A stretch of DNA of 64,000 nucleotides from Streptomyces sp. NBC_01268. Lineage in GTDB: Bacteria; Actinomycetota; Actinomycetes; Streptomycetales; Streptomycetaceae. The notes below the pieces were generated by a model. The model was not told the origin of the DNA. It saw only the letters and a list, made by a program, of their open reading frames with translations, and did no database searches. Location of the stretch: contig NZ_CP108454.1 in NCBI RefSeq assembly GCF_036240795.1, positions 4,898,001 through 4,962,000 of the forward strand, given 5' to 3'. The position numbers were made by a program, and so were the translations under genes. Below are positions 30,010-39,238 of this stretch, piece by piece. How positions within the stretch are numbered: position 1 is the first letter of the stretch; each line of letters starts with the position of its first letter.

Positions 30010-30612
30010 TCAGACCGTCGCGGAGTACTGGTCGTCCTTCATCAGGAAGGACGCCAGCGGCTTGCCGTCACCGTTCGACATCGCCGTGAAGGTCACGCCC
30101 AGCTGGGACGCGGCCTTGCGGTTGAGCTTGATGTCGTCGGTGGCGGTCACCTGGCCGCGCGGGATGATGAAGCGGTAGGTGACGGCGGTGGTGCCGCCGG
30201 CCTTCACGTCGGTGAACTCCAGGCCGAGGGCGCGGACGTCCGCGAACGGACGCTCGGCGATCTCGTACTTGTAGGTGCCGGTCGCCGGCGCCGGGTCGGC
30301 GTCGACCTTGCCGCCGCCCATGAAGAACGGCAGCGTGTCCTCGTTGAACTGGAGCAGCGAGAACTTCAGGGACAGGTCACGGGCCGAGTAGATGTAGTGG
30401 ACCGGGGAGACCGACTGCCACGAGTCGATGGCCTCCAGCTTGTCCTTCTTCGAGAACGTGACGCCGTCGCCGGTGGTGAAGCCGAGGTTGGTCCAGGACG
30501 ACCAGTCGGCGACCGCGTCGGCGCCGAAGTTGGGCGCGGCCGTGCCGACCTTGGCGACGTAGAGCTTGCCGCTGCCGGCGACGCGGATCTCGGCAGAGTT
30601 GTTTCCAGCCAT
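30010..30612 (-). CDS. major tail (tube) protein
   Basis: A 200-aa protein. It has the actinophage tube-protein pattern GSGKLYVAKVGTAAPNFGAD, followed by WTNLGFTTGDGVTFSKK, then FSLLQFNEDTLPFFMGGGKV, and a C-terminal RFIIPRGQVTATDDIKLNRK with AASQLGVTFTAM. Hexamers of this protein stack to form the non-contractile tube. AAGGAGAAACACCACC precedes ATG 30612. No sheath gene is next to it, which argues for a siphovirus-type rather than contractile particle. Confidence 0.9.
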   Translation of the reverse strand: MAGNNSAEIRVAGSGKLYVAKVGTAAPNFGADAVADWSSWTNLGFTTGDGVTFSKKDKLEAIDSWQSVSPVHYIYSARDLSLKFSLLQFNEDTLPFFMGGGKVDADPAPATGTYKYEIAERPFADVRALGLEFTDVKAGGTTAVTYRFIIPRGQVTATDDIKLNRKAASQLGVTFTAMSNGDGKPLASFLMKDDQYSATV

Positions 30613-30691
30613 GGTGGTGTTTCTCCTTGGATACAGAGGGGGTGGGGTCGCCGCCCCGGCGGCCGGGGGATTCCGGCTCCGGGTACGGCAA

Positions 30692-30720
30692 AGGCCCCGC
30701 TGGACGGTCCGGCGGGGCCT
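30692..30720. terminator. hairpin between tail terminator and tube genes
   Basis: AGGCCCCGC (30692-30700) pairs with GCGGGGCCT (30712-30720). On the - strand the stem is followed by TTTGCC. It lies in the 169-base gap before the tube gene and may act as a partial terminator. Confidence 0.55.
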
Positions 30721-30781
30721 GGTCTGGGGCGAGCGGCCGCAAGGGCCCTCGGGGGCGGGGCGTCGAGGAGACCGCTGGGGT

Positions 30782-31189
30782 CTACAGGACGTCCAGGGAG
30801 AGGCGGATCACGCAGAGGTAGCGGTTCGCGCCCCGGTAGAGGTAGTCGGGCATCCAGCGCGGCCCGTCCTCCTCCTCCACGTCGCTGACGTAGGTCACGC
30901 CGAGCTGCTTGCCGATGGTGGCGAGCAGCGCCCGGCGGGCCGCGTTGGCGGTGACGTGGGCCGCGGTCTTGTTCGGGCCGTAGACCTCGAACTCGATGAG
31001 CGGCTTGTCGACGTGCAGGTCGCCGATCCAGGCGCCGCCGCGGCGGTTGACCAGGACGGCGTTCTGCGTGCCGTCGAAACCGGCGGGCGCCTGGGCGGCG
31101 ACCGTGACGCCGGCGAGCGCCGGGTCGGCCTTGAGGACGTCGACGACCAGCTTCTCGACGTCCGGGAACGCACTCGGGGGAGTGGTCAT
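30782..31189 (-). CDS. tail terminator / tail completion protein
   Basis: A 135-aa protein. It starts MTTPPSAFPDVEKLVVDVLK and continues with TQNAVLVNRRGGAWIGDLHVD, KPLIEFEVYGPNKTAAHVTA and a closing YRGANRYLCVIRLSL, the pattern of siphovirus tail terminators (lambda gpU-like) found directly before the tube gene. It would cap the tube once its length is set; in a headless particle it forms the free top end. ATG 31189 follows GAGGAGAACCGTC. It is the first gene of the tail operon, whereas a complete phage would have connector and head genes upstream. Confidence 0.82.
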   Translation of the reverse strand: MTTPPSAFPDVEKLVVDVLKADPALAGVTVAAQAPAGFDGTQNAVLVNRRGGAWIGDLHVDKPLIEFEVYGPNKTAAHVTANAARRALLATIGKQLGVTYVSDVEEEDGPRWMPDYLYRGANRYLCVIRLSLDVL

Positions 31190-31350
31190 GACGGTTCTCC
31201 TCGGAGAAGGGGATGGGGTGGGGCGGGCGGTGCGCGGGTGCCGCCCGGGGCGCTCGACGCGGGGAAGGGGGCGGGGGCGCGGAGCGCTCCCGGACGGCGA
31301 ACGGCGGAGGCCGCGTCCCGTCCTGCGGGCGCAGCTCCGCCGCTGCACCA

Positions 31351-31379
31351 ACTGTGACAGAGAGCGTGCGCGCACGCAA
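31351..31379 (-). promoter_or_regulatory. candidate tail-operon promoter with TTGCGTGC operator
   Basis: Reading the - strand, TTGCGT (31379-31374) and CACAGT (31356-31351) are spaced 17 bases. The -35 overlaps a perfect 14-bp palindrome, GCGTGCGCGCACGC (31364-31377), and the half-site TTGCGTGC is shared with the regulator region near 33.8 kb. The rest of the 305-base divergent gap (31190-31494) shows no gene. Confidence 0.6.
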
Positions 31380-31494
31380 CTAGTTCGGTGATCCCCTTCG
31401 GGATTCCCTGGGGAGGGGGCTGCTGTACGGCGCTGACCTGCGGTTTCGTCTCGGCGGTAGGTTGGCCCGGTCTTCCCCGAACAAGGAGCCGCCC

Positions 31495-32328
31495 GTGCCC
31501 ACCGCCCGCCGCCCCCGTCTCCTCTACGTCAGCGACCTCGCCTACCCGGCCCGCGGTCGCCGCTACTGCGACGAGGACATCGACCTCACCGCCCGGCTCC
31601 GCGCGGAGTTCGACCTCGCCGTCTGCCACCCGCGGGACGCCGCCGCCCTCATGGACGCCTTCGACGCCGTCGTCGTCCGCAACAGCGGGCCCGTGCTGCA
31701 CTACCAGGAGGCGTACGACGCCTTCCGCGCCCGCGCGGCGGAGCTGGGCACCCGCGTCTACAACCCGCTGCACGGACGGGGCGACATGGCCGGCAAGCAG
31801 TACCTCCTCGACCTCACCGCCGCCGGGCTGCCCGTCATCCCCACCGTCGACCGCGCCCAGGACCTCGAACGGCTGCCCGCCGCCGACACGTACGCGGTCA
31901 AGCCCAAGGCCGGGGCCGACTCCATAGGGCTGCGCTTCCTCCCGTACGAGGAGCTCGGCGGACTCGCGTACGGCGAGGGGCTCCTGGTCCAGCCGCGGAT
32001 CGACTTCCGGTACGAGGTGTCCTTCTACTTCGTCGACGACCGCTTCCAGTACGCCCTGTACGCCCCCGACCCGGAGAAGCGCTGGGAGCTGGAGCCGTAC
32101 GAGGCCGACGAGGCCGACCTGCGGTTCGCCCGCCGGTTCGTCGACTGGAACACCCTCGACCACGGCATCCAGCGCGTCGACGCCTGCCGCACCCGCGAGG
32201 GCGAGCTGCTCCTCGTCGAGCTGGAGGACCTCAACCCGTACCTCTCCCTCGACCTCGTACCGGAGGCCGCGCGCGAGCGCTTCGTGGCCGCCATGGCGGA
32301 GTCGCTGCACGCCTTCCTCGCCGCGTAG
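31495..32328 (+). CDS. ATP-grasp-like protein
   Basis: A 277-aa protein with the layout of a small ATP-grasp ligase. There is an N-terminal Rossmann-like part (RPRLLYVSDLAYPARGRRYC, AVVVRNSGP), then DMAGKQYLLDLTAAGLPVIPT, TYAVKPKAGADSIG (ATP-binding Lys), and LLLVELEDLNPYLSL supplying the Mg-binding Glu and Asn. Glutathione synthetase and RimK are structural relatives; the substrate is unknown. GTG 31495 is preceded by AAGGAGCCGCCC. It sits divergently from the tail operon and ends in a bidirectional terminator. Whether it is cargo or an older resident of the locus is unclear. Confidence 0.75.
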   Translation: MPTARRPRLLYVSDLAYPARGRRYCDEDIDLTARLRAEFDLAVCHPRDAAALMDAFDAVVVRNSGPVLHYQEAYDAFRARAAELGTRVYNPLHGRGDMAGKQYLLDLTAAGLPVIPTVDRAQDLERLPAADTYAVKPKAGADSIGLRFLPYEELGGLAYGEGLLVQPRIDFRYEVSFYFVDDRFQYALYAPDPEKRWELEPYEADEADLRFARRFVDWNTLDHGIQRVDACRTREGELLLVELEDLNPYLSLDLVPEAARERFVAAMAESLHAFLAA

Positions 32329-32352
32329 GGACAGGCGCAGGGAACGCCGGAA

Positions 32353-32398
32353 CGCCGAAGCGCCCCGTGTCTCGGGTGAGACGCGGGGCGCTTCGGCG
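32353..32398. terminator. bidirectional terminator
   Basis: A 21-bp stem (32353-32373 with 32378-32398, one wobble pair, loop GGGT) sits between the convergent ATP-grasp and HTH genes. Confidence 0.88.
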
Positions 32399-32410
32399 GA
32401 TCCGGGGGCT

Positions 32411-32620
32411 TCAGGCGGTGCGCGGGCGGCGGCGGGCCGTTCGTTCGGCGGCGAAGACGTCCTCCAGGCGGAACAGCTGCGCCCGGCCGGCCTTGCCCGC
32501 GGCCCGCAGGTGGCCCAGCTGGACCCACTTGCGGATCGTCGCCGGGGCGACCCCCGCCTCCACGGCGGCGAGCGGGCCCGGGATCAGCGCCGGCAGGGAA
32601 AGCGCGGTCGAGCTCAGCAT
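32411..32620 (-). CDS. small excisionase/MerR-like HTH protein
   Basis: A 69-aa protein. The winged-HTH pattern is AAVEAGVAPATIRKWVQLGH, then LRAAGKAGRAQLFRLEDVFA, as in excisionases and phage AlpA-like regulators. ATG 32620 follows AAGGAGACCAC and overlaps the upstream stop by 7 bases. With no integrase present, a role as a transcription factor for the island is more likely than excision. It may be a leftover of the ancestral phage. Confidence 0.78.
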   Translation of the reverse strand: MLSSTALSLPALIPGPLAAVEAGVAPATIRKWVQLGHLRAAGKAGRAQLFRLEDVFAAERTARRRPRTA

Positions 32621-33357
32621 GTGGTCTCCTTCGTGTCGTCCATCGCCGCTTCGATCTCGTCCGTGCGTGCACCCGACGCGTCCGCGAGCTCCGCCCACTC
32701 GTCCTCCGGCCACAGGTGCCGGTAGGCCGGGTCGTCCTGGCAGCCGCAGGCCTCGTCCGTGCACAGGCAGGCCGGGTTCACGCACAGCACCGCCCGCCGG
32801 TCCGGGAAGGCCCGCAGCGACACCGAGTCGCACCAGGGGCAGCGGCCCGACACCCGTACGACCGTCTCCGCGTCGCCCAGCGTCCGCGCGCAGCGGCGGG
32901 CCATCCGGCGGATCTCGTCCCGCACGTGCCGGGCCAGCACCGGGTGGGCGGCGATCGTGTCGAGCGTCCCGGTGACCCGGCGCAGCCGCTCCACCACGCC
33001 CGCCCGCCGCGGCCGCGGCAGTCCGAGCCGGGCGCAGACCGCCTCCTCCAGCTCCACCACGCCGTCGGTGATGTCACGGATCGCGTCGGAGATGTGCAGC
33101 CGGATCGGGGCCGCGCCGTGGCCCGGTACGGACAGGCCGTGCCGCTGTTCGAGCAGCAGTGCCTCGCGGCGCTCCGCGCGGATCAGCTCGTCCCGCCCGG
33201 GGTGGGGGGCGGTGGGCGCGGTCCCGGCGGGGGAGCGGCGGCCGGGGGCGAGCTCCTCGGCGAGCTCGGGGAACTGGCGGGCGAGGGAGGCGGTCCAGAG
33301 CACGATGTCCCGCACCACCCGCTCGTCGGCGGGGCCGGCGTCCACGTGCTCAGCCAC
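32614..33357 (-). CDS. zinc-ribbon-like protein of the regulatory cluster
   Basis: A 247-aa protein. The N-terminal and middle parts are helical and Arg/Glu-rich, with SDAIRDITDGVVELEEAVCARL. The C-terminus has two Cys clusters (GRCPWCDS, then CVNPACLCTDEACGCQD) that could bind metal, followed by HLWPEDEWAELA. GTG 33357 is preceded by GGAGG at 5-base spacing and overlaps the WhiB-like stop by 8 bases. It is in one transcription unit with the WhiB-like and HTH genes. The exact function is unknown. Confidence 0.65.
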   Translation of the reverse strand: MAEHVDAGPADERVVRDIVLWTASLARQFPELAEELAPGRRSPAGTAPTAPHPGRDELIRAERREALLLEQRHGLSVPGHGAAPIRLHISDAIRDITDGVVELEEAVCARLGLPRPRRAGVVERLRRVTGTLDTIAAHPVLARHVRDEIRRMARRCARTLGDAETVVRVSGRCPWCDSVSLRAFPDRRAVLCVNPACLCTDEACGCQDDPAYRHLWPEDEWAELADASGARTDEIEAAMDDTKETTC

Positions 33358-33697
33358 GGTCGCCTCCGGCGAGGGCGGCGCCCGCGGCGTCCAGGGCGGC
33401 GTGATCGGCGAGGGCGTGGTCCGCGGACGGCTCGGCGGTGTCCGCCGGGGCCGGCTCGCCGCGGCGGCGGCGGGGCTTGACCGGGCGTCCGTTGCGCCAC
33501 AGGCGGCCGGCGCAGACGCCGTCGAACCAGCTCTCGGCGGGGGCGACGGCCGTCTCGCACTCGCGGCGGACGGGGCAGGCGGCGCAGGCACGCAGGGCCG
33601 GGGCCGCCTCTTTGCCGCGGCGCGAGAACACGACGGACGGGGAGAGGCCGGCACACGCGGCGGCGGCCTGCCAGGGGGAGGAGTCGTACTGGTGCAA
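33350..33697 (-). CDS. WhiB-like (Wbl) iron-sulfur regulator, divergent
   Basis: A 115-aa protein. Residues about 8-60 contain WQAAAACAGLSPSVVF and RACAACPVRREC, giving the Wbl pattern of one Cys, then C-x2-C-x5-C, which binds a [4Fe-4S] cluster. The usual G-[VI]-W-G-G turn is replaced by DGVCAGRLW, and a basic RNGRPVKPRRRR patch follows. Wbl proteins act with the housekeeping sigma factor and are common in actinophages. TTG 33697 is chosen because GGAGAACCTCC precedes it; the longer frame to 33814 lacks a clear ribosome binding site. The start is moderately certain. Confidence 0.75.
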   Translation of the reverse strand: MHQYDSSPWQAAAACAGLSPSVVFSRRGKEAAPALRACAACPVRRECETAVAPAESWFDGVCAGRLWRNGRPVKPRRRRGEPAPADTAEPSADHALADHAALDAAGAALAGGDRG

Positions 33698-33785
33698 GGA
33701 GGTTCTCCACGTTCCGGGGCCCCGTACGCCCCTGGGGCCGGTGTGGCCCGTGGGACTCAGGAGGCCGACGAGTGCGGCGGCGAGA

Positions 33786-33814
33786 ACACTGACATGTTGC
33801 GTGCGAGCTCGCAA
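33786..33814 (-). promoter_or_regulatory. candidate promoter and operator for the WhiB-like unit
   Basis: On the - strand, TTGCGA (33814-33809) and CAGTGT (33791-33786) are spaced 17 bases. The spacer includes most of a perfect 12-bp palindrome, TGCGAGCTCGCA (33802-33813), and a plus-strand TTGCGTGC half-site is at 33797-33804. The layout mirrors the tail-operon promoter at 31351-31379. Confidence 0.52.
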
Positions 33815-33851
33815 CTACCTTTGTGAGGGCCCCTTCACCGGTTCGACACGA

Positions 33852-33899
33852 TTGCGTGCCCGAAAGCACGTAATTCCGTGCGCGCAAGCACGCTAAAGT
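33852..33899 (+). promoter_or_regulatory. tandem operator sites before the XRE regulator
   Basis: Two similar inverted repeats lie 22 bases apart: TTGCGTGC-N6-GCACGTAA (33852-33873) and TTCCGTGC-N6-GCACGCTA (33874-33895). They are followed by a possible -10, TAAAGT (33894-33899). They end ~43 bases before the regulator start and are likely autoregulatory sites. Confidence 0.6.
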
Positions 33900-33941
33900 A
33901 AGGGGCCCGAAGGGTGGGGGAGTTAAGGGAGCGGTACACAC

Positions 33942-34391
33942 ATGAGCACTCAAGGGCTCGACGAGTTCGCAGGCTGGGTCGAGAGACTGATGCGAGCGCG
34001 CGGCTACGACATCGACAGCCCCCGCGGCGGAGGGAAGTCCCGGATCGCGGACGAGGCCGGAGTGCACCGTGCCGCCGTGACGCGACTGCTGCAGCGGCAG
34101 AGCATGCCCGACCTGGAGACCATGCGCAGGATCGCCCCGCTCCTCGGGGTCTCGGTCCGCGACATGCTCATCCGGTCCGGCCGGGTGACCCCGGAGGAGC
34201 TGCCGCTCGCGGAGGACCTCCTGGCGCCGGGCGACTGGCAGCCGACCATGGAGGACTTCGCGCGCTGGCTCGGCGTCCCCGACGAGCGGATGGACGTCTT
34301 CGTGAAGGTCGTCACGCAGTTCCTGGAGCCCGGGGCGGAGGGTTCCGACGCCCGCGCGGCGGGCGAGCCCCGCCGTGCCGCCCAGGACTGA
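33942..34391 (+). CDS. XRE/Cro-type transcriptional regulator
   Basis: A 149-aa protein. The HTH spans about residues 28-75: KSRIADEAGVHRAAVTRLLQ with RQSMPDLETMRRIAPLLGVS following, then VRDMLIRSG. The C-terminal half (LAPGDWQPTMEDFARWLGVP) is a short second domain with no peptidase motif, so it is not a LexA/CI-type cleavable repressor. ATG 33942 is preceded by GGGAG. It is the best candidate for the protein that binds the TTGCGTGC sites and holds the tail cluster off or switches it on. Confidence 0.85.
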   Translation: MSTQGLDEFAGWVERLMRARGYDIDSPRGGGKSRIADEAGVHRAAVTRLLQRQSMPDLETMRRIAPLLGVSVRDMLIRSGRVTPEELPLAEDLLAPGDWQPTMEDFARWLGVPDERMDVFVKVVTQFLEPGAEGSDARAAGEPRRAAQD

Positions 34392-34630
34392 CCCGCGCGC
34401 CCACCGCCTCGCCGCGCCGCCTTGCCCGTCCGGGTGACGTTCTCCCGCGTCGCCCGGACCGGCCTGCGCGTGGGCATTTGTTTTGACCGGAGTCCATGCG
34501 ATAGGTACGCTCATGCCTTGTGCCTGGGGTGTGCCCGGACTCGTGTGCGTGTCTTCCGCCGCAGACTGAGTCCGAAGCCGGCCGCCGCAATCCGCGCTCC
34601 TCTCCGCCTCTGGCGGGGGGTTCGCAGGAT

Positions 34631-34658
34631 TCGACACACCCGACCGCGTGGGTCGGAG
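34631..34658 (+). promoter_or_regulatory. conserved leader element upstream of rpsL
   Basis: In the 314-base leader between the XRE gene and rpsL, 34632-34658 differ at one base from 45674-45700 upstream of rpsJ. The element contains a hairpin, CCGACC/GGTCGG (34640-34645 with 34651-34656). It lies 50 bases before the rpsL start. No other gene is visible in the leader. Confidence 0.6.
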
Positions 34659-34705
34659 ATGTTCCAGGTTAGTTTTACCGACGGCACACAGAAACCGGAG
34701 AAGTA

Positions 34706-35077
34706 GTGCCTACGATCCAGCAGCTGGTCCGTAAGGGCCGGCAGGACAAGGTCGAGAAGAACAAGACGCCCGCACTCGAGGGTTCCCCTCAGCGCCGCGG
34801 CGTCTGCACGCGTGTGTTCACGACCACCCCGAAGAAGCCGAACTCGGCCCTCCGTAAGGTCGCGCGTGTGCGTCTGACCTCGGGCATCGAGGTCACGGCC
34901 TACATCCCGGGTGAGGGCCACAACCTGCAGGAGCACTCGATCGTGCTCGTTCGCGGTGGCCGTGTGAAGGACCTGCCGGGTGTTCGTTACAAGATCATCC
35001 GTGGTTCCCTCGACACGCAGGGCGTCAAGAACCGTAAGCAGGCTCGCAGCCGCTACGGCGCCAAGAAGGAGAAGTAA
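34706..35077 (+). CDS. rpsL: 30S ribosomal protein S12
   Basis: S12 (123 aa) shapes the decoding centre. [18 protein letters not shown] holds the conserved Lys that mutates in streptomycin resistance, and [16 protein letters not shown] holds the second such Lys; both are wild type. GTG start after GGAG. First gene of the str operon. Confidence 0.98.
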   Translation: MPTIQQLVRKGRQDKVEKNKTPALEGSPQRRGVCTRVFTTTPKKPNSALRKVARVRLTSGIEVTAYIPGEGHNLQEHSIVLVRGGRVKDLPGVRYKIIRGSLDTQGVKNRKQARSRYGAKKEK

Positions 35078-35079
35078 GA

Positions 35080-35550
35080 ATGCCTCGTAAGGGCCCCGCC
35101 CCGAAGCGCCCGGTCATCATCGACCCGGTCTACAGCTCTCCTCTTGTCACCTCGCTGATCAACAAGATCCTGCTGGACGGCAAGCGTTCCACCGCCGAGC
35201 GCATCGTCTACGGCGCCATGGAGGGCCTCCGCGAGAAGACCGGTGCTGACCCGGTCGTCACGCTGAAGCGCGCTCTCGAGAACGTCAAGCCGTCCCTCGA
35301 GGTCAAGTCCCGCCGTGTCGGTGGCGCCACCTACCAGGTGCCGATCGAGGTCAAGCCCGGTCGCGCGTCCACCCTGGCGCTGCGCTGGCTGGTCGGCTAC
35401 TCCCGCGCCCGTCGCGAGAAGACCATGACCGAGCGCCTCATGAACGAGCTCCTCGACGCCTCGAACGGCCTCGGTGCTGCGGTCAAGAAGCGCGAGGACA
35501 CGCACAAGATGGCCGAGTCCAACAAGGCCTTCGCGCACTACCGCTGGTAG
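35080..35550 (+). CDS. rpsG: 30S ribosomal protein S7
   Basis: S7 (156 aa) initiates assembly of the 30S head and often represses the str operon. It begins [10 protein letters not shown] and has [20 protein letters not shown] and NKAFAHYRW at the end. It starts 2 bases after the rpsL stop. Confidence 0.98.
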   Translation: MPRKGPAPKRPVIIDPVYSSPLVTSLINKILLDGKRSTAERIVYGAMEGLREKTGADPVVTLKRALENVKPSLEVKSRRVGGATYQVPIEVKPGRASTLALRWLVGYSRARREKTMTERLMNELLDASNGLGAAVKKREDTHKMAESNKAFAHYRW

Positions 35551-35589
35551 TCGCAACCCACATCGAGACCGAGAGAAGACTGAGCCGAT

Positions 35590-37716
<2,127 letters not shown>

Positions 37717-37864
37717 CTCTCCCGAGTGCACGCTTTAGGCTTGACACCGTACGCCGGGGCTCGGACTTCGAACCCGAAGGAAGTCCCCGGCGGACGGCAT
37801 CCCAGCAAAGATCACCTGGCGCCGTTGAGTAAGGCGTACAGAACCACTCCACAGGAGGACCCCA

Positions 37865-39058
<1,194 letters not shown>

Positions 39059-39108
39059 GTTCTCACGAACTTCGGTGGTTTGACCTGGTAGCTCGACAGA
39101 GCTGCTTG

Positions 39109-39146
39109 GAAGGGCCCCGCACCGCTTCGGCGGCGCGGGGCCCTTC
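39109..39146 (+). terminator. terminator after tuf
   Basis: A perfect 12-bp stem, GAAGGGCCCCGC (39109-39120), pairs with 39135-39146 around a CG-rich loop. It ends the str operon. Confidence 0.9.
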
Positions 39147-39238
39147 TGCGTGCCCACCCCGGTGGCAACCGCAAACCTGACGTCCCGTAGCATGCGCCGG
39201 TCAGCCGTGTCATGGGCACAAACAGGGGTGGAGACGAC

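Noticed and set aside
16276..31189. Complete prophage
   Set aside because: No capsid, portal, terminase, integrase or replication genes are visible on either strand in or next to the cluster.
16276..31189. Extracellular contractile injection system or R-type tailocin
   Set aside because: There is no sheath, no baseplate wedge proteins and no AAA+ ATPase; the tube protein, G/GT pair and Dit are of siphovirus type.
32411..32620. Excisionase of an active integrative element
   Set aside because: No integrase gene or att repeats are visible, so a regulatory role is more likely.
34820..34990. Streptomycin-resistance change in rpsL
   Set aside because: Both conserved Lys positions (in [12 protein letters not shown] and [10 protein letters not shown]) are wild type.
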